From: Microplitis mediator
Lineage: Eukaryota > Arthropoda > Insecta > Hymenoptera > Braconidae
Reading direction: 5' to 3'
DNA length: 64,000 nt
Assembly (NCBI RefSeq): GCF_029852145.1
Contig: NC_079974.1
Span: forward strand, 23,476,082 to 23,540,081
Shown: one piece after another, positions 39,930-50,245 of the stretch
Layout of the letters: each line of letters begins with the position of its first letter
How positions within the stretch are numbered: the first letter of the stretch is position 1
The notes under the pieces: generated by a model
Databases searched by the model: none
What the model was told of the DNA's origin: nothing
The model's input: the letters and a program-made list of their open reading frames with translations, nothing else
Translations under genes and position numbers: made by a program

Positions 39930-40668
39930 CAGACTGGGGACCGAGTGCTCGGCAGTAAGTGTGATTATAGATTGGGTTGGTCACGTGTCGAAAGGAAAAA
40001 CAGAAAAAAAAGGCGGATAGCTATTTTTTATGCGAGACACTACTGGAGATGGTAAAGAAAAATAAAAAGCGTACAAGTAAGAAATGTATATGAGGCGGTC
40101 GTGTTATAAATAAGGGTAAAAGAAGTGTGTGGATATGTAGGGAGAGCCAGCTAGGCAAGTGAAAAGAGGTACTTTCGGAAATGGAATAAAATTTCTATAT
40201 GCTTAGATAAACAGTAGCAATTTTGGTAACATCCAAACATGCTAAAAGCTTTTATACACATTTGGGGAAGATGAAAATAAAAAATTAACCATCACTTGGG
40301 CTTCTTTACTGCTGTATTGTATCGTGCTTCCAAAAACCTTTACCGCCGATTTATGGTGACACAAATTACTACTTGTTTTTGTCCCAAATAAATGAAAAAT
40401 TTTAATTCAAGTGTTGCCATAAATATCACATTTATGTAAATCCACTGGGATAAATCTCTAAAATACTCCATATCTACTGTAATTTAGCTCTATTTAATCT
40501 TGTGAAAACATTTATTTGCTTATTTTCCATCAAATATTTATTATTTGCTCTGATTATATTTATGCAATAAATATAGATATAATCGATAACCAATTTCACT
40601 AACGTTTCCCGCAGTCTATTTATTTTTTTATTATTGTTTTGCATATATAACCTACATACAAATATATA
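39930..40668. other. Unassigned AT-rich sequence
   Basis: No gene or clear repeat recognised. Confidence 0.4.
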
Positions 40669-40975
40669 CCCAGATAAAAACTTTCAAGCCAAAAAGTAAT
40701 AAAATCATTTTCCGATCGAAAAGTGGACGAAAACTAGAAAAATTTTCTAAAAGTTCTATAATTATTTTTTGAAAAAATACTATGGCCAAAAATAGGCTGA
40801 CTCAATTTTTCAATTTTTGAATATTAACGAAATTTTGGTGTGTTTTCGGTCAACTTCCGGCATTTTCCAATAAAATTCTACGGCTTCAACGTGATTTCGG
40901 CAAAGTTTCGGTCCCTTTGATTGAAATCGTATGATTTCGACCAGAATTAGTCTTTTCGTCCAAATTTTGTCCGGG
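40669..40975. mobile_element. CCC(A/G)G inverted-repeat element (307 bp)
   Basis: The left end is TATACCCAGATAAAAAC and the right end is ATTTTGTCCGGGTATA. They form an imperfect inverted repeat of about 16 bp with TA on both sides. The ends resemble those of the element at 54556-55090 (TATACCCGGGTCAAAA). The interior has TTTCGGNCAA and CCGAAA-type words. No coding capacity. Confidence 0.6.
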
Positions 40976-41020
40976 TATATACATACTTTTATTTTTTAAA
41001 TTAGTCACCGGCCATAAATG

Positions 41021-41024
41021 CTAT
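41021..41024. other. Target-site duplication of the LTR element, left (CTAT)
   Basis: CTAT immediately before TGTTACGTC is repeated immediately after the right LTR at 49106-49109. A 4-bp duplication is usual for Ty3/gypsy-type integrase; BEL/Pao elements usually make 5 bp. Confidence 0.85.
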
Positions 41025-42969
41025 TGTTACGTCTGGCAAAATTTAGACGATTTTATTTTAATTTTATAATTTTTTAAATAAGTAAAACAGAATAATGAGA
41101 GTATACATTAAGTGCCTCGATGGTCAGTTTTAGAAATCGTTTTGGTGCGTCACAAAAGCTTTTAACGGCTTAAACCAAAACAAACAAATAAATAGGAATT
41201 TTTATCAGTTTTCGAATACTAGATAAGAGCTGAACACATTTTAAACTCATTAAAAAAAATGTTTTAACAAAACAAATGACTCATTTTTAATGTTTTAGCT
41301 AAAAATATTTCATAAAGATAATTCATAAAAAATTATTTCATAGTCCGATAAATAATAACATTTTATTATTTTTATAAATAATAAATAATGTTTAAAGGTT
41401 CTAGGTGAAAAATACCAGACCTAGTAAATAATATAATATTCTATAAATAATAATTAATAAATAATGTTAAAGGTTCTAAGTGAGGACACTAGACCTGGTA
41501 AATAATTTAGTAGGTTATTAATAATAATTAATAAATAATAGTAAAAGGTTCTAAGTGAGAACACTAGACCTGGTAAATAATATAATATTTTATAAATAAT
41601 AATTAATAAATAATGCTCAAAGGTTCTAGGCAGCTTGCCAGGCCTGATAAATAATAGCCAATAATAAATAATAATTTAATAAATAAATAATAATTCATAA
41701 TAGTAAAGATGATGTACATGAATATATGATGTACATGAGTATGTGTATGTATGCGTGTGTATGTATGCGTGTGTGTGTTTTGCTCACGTGTAAATGTGCT
41801 TGCGTGTGGGTGGACACATATACGCACACATATGTACACATACTCATACGAGGGCATCCACTTGTAGTGGGAGTTCATACGACACTCTGGAAAATCTAAG
41901 AGTGAGGGTAAGGGCCCAGGAATTCGGACACTTAATTGGTCACGCTTTTTCCCCCAATTGAGGTCAACTGGAACGCCCCGAAAATCGACACCCGAAAAAT
42001 TGGTCGTGTGAACTCTCTCTCTTGACCAGGATCTCCAAGTATGCGGATCGTAAATAAAACTTAGGTTCAGTGGCCGGGTTCCCCCGGGATCCTCCACGTA
42101 GTATGGACAAGTATATTTTTAATTAGAGTCAGTGAGCGTTATACTAAGTGTTCTCTAGTATATCCTTTTATTTAAATATTTTCGCAACGATAAATACTGC
42201 AAGGTGAAAACCCAGGTATGTTAATAAATATTTAATATAAAATACCACAGATAAAATTTTGTAAGAGACTAAAAAATAGTCTGGTCACAAATTATTATAT
42301 TTGAATTTATATGGGAATAATTAACTTTTGTAAGAGACTAAGAAATAGTCTGGTCACAATTTATTATATTTGAATTTATATGGGAATAATTAACTTTTGT
42401 AAGAGACTGAAAAATAGTCTGGTCACAAATTATTATATTTGAATTTATATGGGAATAGTTAAATTTTGTAAGAGACTTTAAGGAATAGTCTGGTCGCGAA
42501 TTTTATTTTTGAATTTATATTTTGATTAATTAATTTTATTTAAGTGTTGTTTTAACATTTAAATTTTGTGTTTAGAATTTATATTGGAATAATCAATTTT
42601 TATTCGTTTTTAAATTGTATTTGAATAATTAATTTTTGCTACGTGCCGTTTATCATTTTTATTCGGTTTAATATTTGTATTTGAATAATTAATTTTATTA
42701 AGTGCTGTTTACACTTAATATTACGTTAAAAATTGTAATTAAATAATTTTCAATAACTAAATTTTTGTAATAGTTATTTAGCAACCAATAATATTTGTAC
42801 GGTTTTACAATATATGTATTAAATTTAAACAGAGAATTCATCATTTAATTTAACCTTCACCAACAATATTATTAAGACAAAAACCTCTGGAGTTCCCGGT
42901 CTATAGGCTTCGGCTTGGGCCAAATACTCACAAACTTAAATAATTACGTACCAAGTTTTGGACGTAACA
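41025..42969 (+). repeat. 5' LTR (1945 bp)
   Basis: It begins TGTTACGTCTGG and ends TTTTGGACGTAACA; the termini are inverted (TGTTACGTC / GACGTAACA). It contains about four tandem units with AGGTTCTA...AGACCTGGTAAATAAT (about 41397-41650). Four units of about 70 bp carry AAGAGACTAAAAAATAGTCT, a short hairpin, at 42255-42500. A long minus-strand frame (41603-42097) exists in both LTRs but looks accidental. Confidence 0.95.
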
Positions 42970-42972
42970 AAT

Positions 42973-42990
42973 TGGCGCTCGAACAGGGAC
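42973..42990 (+). promoter_or_regulatory. Primer binding site, tRNA-Lys type
   Basis: TGGCGCTCGAACAGGGAC starts 3 nt after the left LTR. It differs at one position from the 18-nt complement of the 3' end of animal tRNA-Lys(UUU), so minus-strand DNA synthesis was probably primed by that tRNA. The C-to-T change could be tolerated as a G-U pair. Confidence 0.85.
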
Positions 42991-43265
42991 ATGAGGTCTT
43001 TTTGTTTTAATGGTATCGTTGTTTTGTGAAGTTTTCAAGATATTAAAAAATTATATCCCATTGTAATTGTGAGATTTAGTGAAATTTAGTGGAAACTTTT
43101 ACAAAATTTTATCTGAAATTTACTTGAAATTTATTGAATTTATTTGAAATTTATGTGAAAATTTTTTTTTTAATTTTTTTTTTAATGAAATTGTGACTAG
43201 GGATATTAATTACTTGATAATAAGAAATATTTTCGGGAGAAAATAACCTTTCCTAGCTCTTTATA

Positions 43266-43478
43266 CCAGCCGGATGCGCGAATAAGCTGCTCTGGTTCCT
43301 AAATTCTCCAGCCGGATGCGCGAATAAGCTGCTCTGGTTCCTAAATTTTCCTCCAGCCGGATGCGCGAATAAGCTGCTCTGGTTCCTTAATCCTTTACCA
43401 GCTGGATGCGCGAATAAGCTGCTCTGGTTCCTTAATCCTTTACCAGCTGGATGCGCGGATAAGCTGCTCTAGATTCCA
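43266..43478 (+). repeat. Five tandem copies of a 42-45-bp unit
   Basis: The unit starts CCAGCCGGATGCGCGAATAA and continues GCTGCTCTGGTTCCT. Starts lie at 43266, 43308, 43353, 43398 and 43443. It occupies the position where a gag gene would be expected. No open frame crosses 42991-43600, so gag appears to be deleted and replaced by repeats. Confidence 0.9.
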
Positions 43479-43605
43479 TCCTGATATGCTTATCCCTTAT
43501 GAATGCTTTTGATAAAGTATTTATTTGCTTCCCAGCATTGTTTGAATCAACAAAAAAATGATTTACAAAAAAAAAAAATAGAAATGTGAATTTCTACGTC
43601 CGGAG

Positions 43606-44128
43606 GTGAATTACCTAGGACACGTAATAAGTCGAGAAGGGTTGAAAACCAACCCTGAAAACTGGAAGCAGTAAAGAAGTTTCCAGTCTCGAAGACTCCA
43701 CGAAAATAAGGGAGTTTCCAGACTTTAACTGGCTATTATCGCCGATTCATAAAAAAATTTTTTTTGAAAATAGCGAAACCTCTGACAAGGTTGATAAAAA
43801 AAAAAATAAAAACAGAGAACTTATGTGGTCTGAGGACGCTCAGACTGCTTTTGAAGATCTGAAAACAGCATTATGCAGTGCACCGGTCTTGCAATACCCT
43901 GACTTCTCGAAACCGTTCATAATAACAACGGATGCCTCAGGGGTAGCAATAGGGGCAGTACTTGTCACAAGGGGAAATAGGAAGCGTTGGCTATGCTTCA
44001 GGCAGAAAAAAATTTTCCGACCGTATGTATACGGACGTCGTTTTGACCTGGTAACAGACCATATGCCTCTGGTCTGGTTCAAAACGTCGAAGGAAGGAAA
44101 AGCCCGAATTTTAAAGTGGCGTTTATAG
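43606..44128 (+). pseudogene. Gypsy-type pol remnant: end of reverse transcriptase plus RNase H
   Basis: Short, frame-broken pieces show the end of a Ty3/gypsy reverse transcriptase: a L-G-H-V-I-S segment near 43615-43635 and TLTGYYRRFIKKF near 43722-43762. An open frame (43823-44128) then encodes a W-S-E-D-A-Q-T-A-F-E-x-L-K segment and the RNase H start ITTDASGVAIGAVL with its first catalytic Asp. The next part, which normally holds the catalytic Glu (the Y-S-T-x-E-K-E region), is missing. The frame resumes at RPYVYGRRFDLVTDHMPLVW with the third acidic residue (TDH). The enzyme cannot be functional. The motif order is gypsy-like and not BEL-like. Confidence 0.88.
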
Positions 44129-44159
44129 CTCGCTGAGTATATAAAAATGTTATATACAA

Positions 44160-44445
44160 GCCTAGCAGAATAAATTTGAACGCGGATGCGTTAACTCGTA
44201 ACCCTGTAAAACCGGTAAACGTAACGACTCGTGCACAAAGTCGCAGTTTACCGCGGGTTATTGAGGAAATGGGAAGCTCGGAGGTGGCTAGAAGAAATCC
44301 TACGGAAAAAATAGTGGGTCCACCAAAGAGGGGACGTAGGGAGGCCGCGAAAGACGGTAGATCTCCTGAATCGTCCAACCTGAACCCGGAAAGCTCTCAG
44401 CAGATAGAGCGGGACAGGTCTTCCTGGAAAGCGAGCAAGCTTTAA
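44160..44445 (+). pseudogene. Pol linker after RNase H (integrase missing)
   Basis: N-A-D-A-L-T-R-N-P at 44176-44202 is the conserved segment that follows RNase H in gypsy-type polyproteins. The next 80 codons (44176-44445) are charged and Ser/Arg/Lys-rich. The zinc-binding HHCC module and the DDE catalytic core of integrase, which should follow, are absent. Confidence 0.75.
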
Positions 44446-44531
44446 AAAGGAAATCCGAGACCGCACCCAGGATATCTGCCTGCGAATCGGACAGCCCGGA
44501 AACAAAAGGGGATAATTATACAAGAAATAAA

Positions 44532-44926
44532 AAATGTTTCATCTCTGCAGAGCCCAGATGAATCGGAATTTTCAGAAAGTAACTCTGATACTGAAGACGG
44601 GACGTCTACCAGTGAGTCGTATTATCCCCGGGAGGGGCAAGATAATCAAACAAATGATAAAAATAAAAATGTTTCATCTCTGCAGAGCCCAGATGAATCG
44701 GAATCTTCAGAAAGTGACTCTGATACTGAAGACGGGACGTCTACCAGTGAGTCGTATTATCCCCGGGAGGGGCAAGATAATCAAACAAATGATAAATATG
44801 AAAAATGATTCATCTCTGCAGAGCCCAGATGAATCAGAATCTTCAGAAAGTGACTCTGATACTGAAGACGGGACGTCTACCAGTGAGTCGTATTATCCCA
44901 GGGAGGGGCAAGGTAATCAAACTTAA
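44532..44926 (+). repeat. Three 135-bp tandem repeats encoding an acidic Ser-rich peptide
   Basis: Units start at about 44534, 44669 and 44805 (periods 135 and 136). In one frame each unit encodes SPDESESSESDSDTEDGTST-type sequence. The extra base before unit three shifts the frame, so no single frame reads all three in the acidic sense. Units 2 and 3 are almost identical. The repeats probably derive from a low-complexity tail of the pol or an accessory product. Confidence 0.85.
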
Positions 44927-44975
44927 GTTCAGCGGCCGGTTTTTCTGCGTAGAACAGTAAAGTATAATCAAACAA

Positions 44976-45600
44976 TTTTCCGTAAACGTTTTCGTGTAAG
45001 AATCGTTAGGAAAAAGGAAACATTTTTCCGTAAACGTTTTCGTATAAGAATCGTTAGGAAAAAGACAACAAATTTTTTGTAAACGTGTTCGTGTAAGAAT
45101 CGTTAGGAAAAAGAAAACAAATTTTCCGTAAACGTTTTCGTGTAAGAATCGTTAGGAAAAAGAAAACAATTTTCTGTAAACGTTTTAATTGAATAATCAA
45201 TTTTTTGTAAGAATCGTTAGGAAAAAGAAGACAATTTTCTGTAAATGTTTTGATTAAGAAATTTTTGTATTTGGAATATTTAACTTTTTTTTGTAAGAAT
45301 CGTTAGGAAAAAGACAACAAATTTTTGTAAACGTGTTCGTGTAAGAATCGTTAGGAAAAAGAAAACAAATTTTCCGTAAACGTTTTCGTGTAAGAATCGT
45401 TAGGAAAAAGAAAACAATTTTCTGTAAACGTTTTAATTGAATAATCAATTTTTTGTAAGAATCGTTAGGAAAAAGAAGACAATTTTCTGTAAATGTTTTG
45501 ATTAAGAAATTTTTGTATTTGGAATATTTAATTTTTTTTTGTAAGAATCGTTAGGAACAAGAAAGTAATTTTCTGTAAACGTTTTAATTGAATAATTAAT
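44976..45600 (+). repeat. 48-bp tandem array, about 10 units, with a 248-bp higher-order duplication
   Basis: The recurring core is GTAAGAATCGTTAGGAAAAA followed by ACAA, TTTTC and GTAAACGTTTT. Unit starts include 44996, about 45042, 45093, 45141, 45209, 45292, 45341, 45389, 45456 and 45541. The block starting near 45061 is repeated near 45309 with the same order of variants. No coding function is apparent. The array lies directly before the envelope-like gene. Confidence 0.88.
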
Positions 45601-45643
45601 ATTTGTTTAGGAGTCGTTTAATAATTTTATTCGGCTTTAAATT

Positions 45644-45886
45644 TTGTATTTGAATGAAAGTTATTGTGTTGACCCCACAGGAGGTCACACCTTCTGGGAT
45701 TCAGTACCACAGAGATATTGTAGAGAAAATACTTACTCTGTTTTATTTAGGGGACCATCGTCCAAATTAGTGTCTAAAACAGAAACCGTATTCTCAGTTA
45801 ATGTAAGAGATACGAGTTTTTCGTTAGCAGTGACTGGAAATGAGGACTCATGTAGCCTTTCTATTTTTAGAACGGAACATCCGTGA
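45644..45886 (+). pseudogene. Envelope-like gene, N-terminal fragment
   Basis: This 80-codon open frame starts with a Met but has no clear signal peptide. It contains Cys and Thr/Ser-rich extracellular-looking sequence (for example F-S-V-N-V-R-D-T-S-F-S-L and D-S-C-S-L-S). It stops at 45886. The main envelope frame lies in a different register from 46038 onward, and the 150 bp between them are interrupted, so the gene is broken by at least one frameshift and stop. It probably belongs to the same ancestral surface glycoprotein. The precise family cannot be fixed from this part. Confidence 0.55.
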
Positions 45887-46037
45887 TTGTTTATTATCAA
45901 GGGCAAGGACCTTGCCACCTTGGAATCAAATATTGTTGAAACTAATCCAGATAACTTGGATCTTTTCATGTATGATAACGCTAAATTCATATACGTAGAA
46001 AGGTGCATCGGGAATCAAGTCCAGTCTTTTTACGTAG

Positions 46038-47009
46038 ATGTTATGTTTATATTGTTGTAAAATTGAACGAGACATGTTGACAAACTCATTGGCCATTGCA
46101 TCGACCCAGCCCGACGAGTTTGCGTATAGATTTATGGGAGGCCCAGGATACATGGTCGTCCTCGCTGGCGAAGTTATCCACATCGTCCAGTGCATTCCAG
46201 TGGAAGTGAAAATTCAGCACGCAACCAGTTGCTACAACCGGATTCCAGTAAGACGGGGAAATCTCACCATGTTCCTGATGCCAAGGACGCATGTCCTTAC
46301 TCATCAAGCGGCAGAGATCCCGTGTAATTCGCCTTTGCTCCAACATTACAGATTGGGAGCAACCTGGTATAAATTTATGCCGACTCCGGTGGAAACCGTA
46401 CCTCCAGTCAGTCTCAAACCTAATACTAAAGGAGACTGGAGCTATAGTAGTCCCACCAATTTAGCCATCAGCGAAATCTACACCAAAGACGACCTGGAGA
46501 CTATGAAGAACCGAATTATGTTCACGATTGAACAGACCTCCGTGATAGAGACCATGGCTCAGCAGTTCACAAATGGATCAAGGGCATATCCGTCCATTTT
46601 GAATGTGCAGAATGAAGATGTCTTGGACCGCTTAGCCGAGAGTGCCTGGGATAAAACCTGGGGAAAATTTATAATGTTCGGCACATTCAGCGCCGGTATA
46701 ATTGGAATACTGATGTGTCTTCGTGTAATAAAGTCAGTGGCCGATATCGTAATAAACGGATATGCGTTGCATTCCGCCTACGGTTGGTCATTTCATCTTT
46801 TAGGGGCCATATGGGACTCTTTAGCCCACCTCTTGCTACATCTAGCAAAAGACCCCGTAGAAGGATATCCGAGGGTTCCCGTTCAAAGACTCACTGAAGG
46901 GAACACCGTAGATGTAGAGATGGGATCTCTACCGACCGCTCCAGAGATATACCCGACGTTGCCAAACACCGAAGCTACCAACAACCACCCGACGCTGTCA
47001 ATCAAGTAA
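46038..47009 (+). CDS. Envelope-like glycoprotein, large C-terminal part (323 codons)
   Basis: The longest credible frame in the window. The first 20 or so residues are likely read-through of upstream sequence rather than a real start. Ectodomain: Cys at residues 52, 65 and 96, with S-C-Y-N-R-I-P-V, M-P-R-T-H-V-L and I-P-C-N-S-P-L stretches, then G-A-T-W-Y. A membrane span lies at about 211-229, a second hydrophobic stretch at about 251-270, and a tail of about 53 residues has PTAP at 299-302 and YPTL at 305-308. The layout of spaced Cys and the long hydrophobic/aromatic C-terminal region reminds me of chuvirus-type (mononegavirus) glycoproteins captured by insect retroelements. I see no furin site or fusion peptide of the baculovirus F / gypsy envelope type. 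The intact frame is broken upstream, so the full protein cannot be made. Confidence 0.65.
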   Translation: MLCLYCCKIERDMLTNSLAIASTQPDEFAYRFMGGPGYMVVLAGEVIHIVQCIPVEVKIQHATSCYNRIPVRRGNLTMFLMPRTHVLTHQAAEIPCNSPLLQHYRLGATWYKFMPTPVETVPPVSLKPNTKGDWSYSSPTNLAISEIYTKDDLETMKNRIMFTIEQTSVIETMAQQFTNGSRAYPSILNVQNEDVLDRLAESAWDKTWGKFIMFGTFSAGIIGILMCLRVIKSVADIVINGYALHSAYGWSFHLLGAIWDSLAHLLLHLAKDPVEGYPRVPVQRLTEGNTVDVEMGSLPTAPEIYPTLPNTEATNNHPTLSIK

Positions 47010-47146
47010 GAAGAATGTCATTGAGTATGTCATACATAGTCTTGATTTCAGTATAAGAACTTGTAATTTAGTATAAGGATTTGAGACCAAACGAGAGATT
47101 TAACGTCGCTCTCGTTCTTTAACAAGTAAATTCACTCGTACTTCCG

Positions 47147-47160
47147 TCTAATGGCGGGGG
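47147..47160 (+). promoter_or_regulatory. Presumed polypurine tract
   Basis: TAATGGCGGGGG directly abuts the 3' LTR, where plus-strand priming should occur. It is purine-rich but has pyrimidines in the middle, so it is a weak tract; the function is inferred from position. Confidence 0.5.
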
Positions 47161-49105
47161 TGTTACGTCTGGCAAAATTTAGACGATTTTATTTTAATTT
47201 TATAATTTTTTAAATAAGTAAAACAGAATAATGAGAGTATACATTAAGTGCCTCGATGGTCAGTTTTAGAAATCGTTTTGGTGCGTCACAAAAGCTTTTA
47301 ACGGCTTAAACCAAAACAAACAAATAAATAGGAATTTTTATCAGTTTTCGAATACTAGATAAGAGCTGAACACATTTTAAACTCATTAAAAAAAATGTTT
47401 TAACAAAACAAATGACTCATTTTTAATGTTTTAGCTAAAAATATTTCATAAAGATAATTCATAAAAAATTATTTCATAGTCCGATAAATAATAACATTTT
47501 ATTATTTTTATAAATAATAAATAATGTTTAAAGGTTCTAGGTGAAAAATACCAGACCTAGTAAATAATATAATATTCTATAAATAATAATTAATAAATAA
47601 TGTTAAAGGTTCTAAGTGAGGACACTAGACCTGGTAAATAATTTAGTAGGTTATTAATAATAATTAATAAATAATAGTAAAAGGTTCTAAGTGAGAACAC
47701 TAGACCTGGTAAATAATATAATATTTTATAAATAATAATTAATAAATAATGCTCAAAGGTTCTAGGCAGCTTGCCAGGCCTGATAAATAATAGCCAATAA
47801 TAAATAATAATTTAATAAATAAATAATAATTCATAATAGTAAAGATGATGTACATGAATATATGATGTACATGAGTATGTGTATGTATGCGTGTGTATGT
47901 ATGCGTGTGTGTGTTTTGCTCACGTGTAAATGTGCTTGCGTGTGGGTGGACACATATACGCACACATATGTACACATACTCATACGAGGGCATCCACTTG
48001 TAGTGGGAGTTCATACGACACTCTGGAAAATCTAAGAGTGAGGGTAAGGGCCCAGGAATTCGGACACTTAATTGGTCACGCTTTTTCCCCCAATTGAGGT
48101 CAACTGGAACGCCCCGAAAATCGACACCCGAAAAATTGGTCGTGTGAACTCTCTCTCTTGACCAGGATCTCCAAGTATGCGGATCGTAAATAAAACTTAG
48201 GTTCAGTGGCCGGGTTCCCCCGGGATCCTCCACGTAGTATGGACAAGTATATTTTTAATTAGAGTCAGTGAGCGTTATACTAAGTGTTCTCTAGTATATC
48301 CTTTTATTTAAATATTTTCGCAACGATAAATACTGCAAGGTGAAAACCCAGGTATGTTAATAAATATTTAATATAAAATACCACAGATAAAATTTTGTAA
48401 GAGACTAAAAAATAGTCTGGTCACAAATTATTATATTTGAATTTATATGGGAATAATTAACTTTTGTAAGAGACTAAGAAATAGTCTGGTCACAATTTAT
48501 TATATTTGAATTTATATGGGAATAATTAACTTTTGTAAGAGACTGAAAAATAGTCTGGTCACAAATTATTATATTTGAATTTATATGGGAATAGTTAAAT
48601 TTTGTAAGAGACTTTAAGGAATAGTCTGGTCGCGAATTTTATTTTTGAATTTATATTTTGATTAATTAATTTTATTTAAGTGTTGTTTTAACATTTAAAT
48701 TTTGTGTTTAGAATTTATATTGGAATAATCAATTTTTATTCGTTTTTAAATTGTATTTGAATAATTAATTTTTGCTACGTGCCGTTTATCATTTTTATTC
48801 GGTTTAATATTTGTATTTGAATAATTAATTTTATTAAGTGCTGTTTACACTTAATATTACGTTAAAAATTGTAATTAAATAATTTTCAATAACTAAATTT
48901 TTGTAATAGTTATTTAGCAACCAATAATATTTGTACGGTTTTACAATATATGTATTAAATTTAAACAGAGAATTCATCATTTAATTTAACCTTCACCAAC
49001 AATATTATTAAGACAAAAACCTCTGGAGTTCCCGGTCTATAGGCTTCGGCTTGGGCCAAATACTCACAAACTTAAATAATTACGTACCAAGTTTTGGACG
49101 TAACA
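47161..49105 (+). repeat. 3' LTR (1945 bp)
   Basis: Same length and, wherever compared, the same sequence as the 5' LTR, at an offset of exactly 6136 bp. The duplicated minus-strand frame (47739-48233) encodes the same 164 residues as in the left LTR. It is followed by the second CTAT at 49106-49109. Confidence 0.95.
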
Positions 49106-49109
49106 CTAT

Positions 49110-50245
49110 AGATATCGGTAACGAGAGCTGGTCGTTCAAAAAGTATGTCAGAATGACTCGGTACTTTTGAGAACACTATAAAATTTCCAACCGAGAGGGA
49201 CAAAAAAGTATTTACATGTCTGCAGAGGACTATATTCTTTTGCGGAGATAAACATCCCCAATAGGAGTTTACAGCAAAAAATATAGTAATAATGAAAAAA
49301 TAAATAAAACCTCGATACTCTTTAGTATCTATATACATTTATACGATCGGCATTTTGGTATATGCTGTATTGAAGATTCGGGTGACCTCAGTGAGATCAT
49401 ACGTAGACTATCATGTTTGCCAAGAATACATAACCGTACCTTTTCTAGGATACCAATATCGATAAAAGTCCCTCCATCATATCCCACATATTATTTATAT
49501 TACATATATACTTTTATATGATTTAATCTTTATAATAATGTCATTTATTACTTTATTTTATTCTCGAAACACCAGAAAAATTATAGAAAATTACTTTTAC
49601 TGACAAAGTTAATTAAAAAATTTTTTTATTTCGACTGCAGAGAATTCAATCACGTTTATGTAAAAATGAATCCATATATTTATTGTATCGAGAATTTAAA
49701 TGTCAGTTGTCGCAAAAGTTTTCATACATTGGCAATAATATGTCATTCTCACATAATTTTTATTGGTTGAAGTTTTTTTAGTCGACACTACAATTTTTAA
49801 AAAAAGTCAATAAATAAAAAAAAATGATACAATAAAAAGTATGATATATAAATTTATAAGCGTGTAAGAATATGATTCAGATTCAGTGATAAAACGGAAA
49901 TATAATATCAAAAAGGGAATAGATGTTTGGCCCAAGCATATTTTTCAAAAGACTTTTGTATTTGGTTCACGTAACACTAGCTCGGCGATATCTTGTGTTG
50001 TACACCTATATCTTTGTACATATATATGTAGAGTAACACAACACCTTTTATTCTTTCGCCTTTTTCAGCATCCACCCTTTAGCCTTTTTCTTGTTTCTCC
50101 TTCTCGTCTTCCAGACTTTTTTTTTTGCTTCCATTTATCAAACAATCTATTATCGCGTCTATCCACTACGTATTATTTTACTAGACAGCAACAGGATTTA
50201 GCAGTATTAATATATATTCATTTCAATTAATTCCGTCTTATTCAA
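49110..50245. other. Unassigned AT-rich sequence
   Basis: Right flank of the LTR insertion. No gene is recognised; frames at 49072-49338 and 49886-50230 have no motif. Confidence 0.4.

Larger units (their letters stand above)
41025..49105 (+). mobile_element. Defective Ty3/gypsy-type LTR element with envelope-like gene (8081 bp)
   Basis: Two 1945-bp LTRs bounded by TGTTACGTC...GACGTAACA enclose a 4191-bp interior. The order is LTR, tRNA-Lys-type primer site, 45-bp tandem repeats where gag should be, a remnant of reverse transcriptase and RNase H, a linker, acidic Ser-rich repeats, a 48-bp tandem array, an envelope-like gene, a G-rich tract, and LTR. Gag, protease, most of reverse transcriptase and the integrase core are missing. 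The LTRs show no difference that I could find, so the insertion is young even though the coding region is broken. It was therefore probably mobilised by a related intact element. Confidence 0.93.

Noticed and set aside
41603..42097. 164-codon minus-strand open frame, repeated at 47739-48233
   Set aside because: It lies wholly inside the LTR, is duplicated only because the LTR is, and its composition (a His/Thr run from a GT tract) does not look like a protein.
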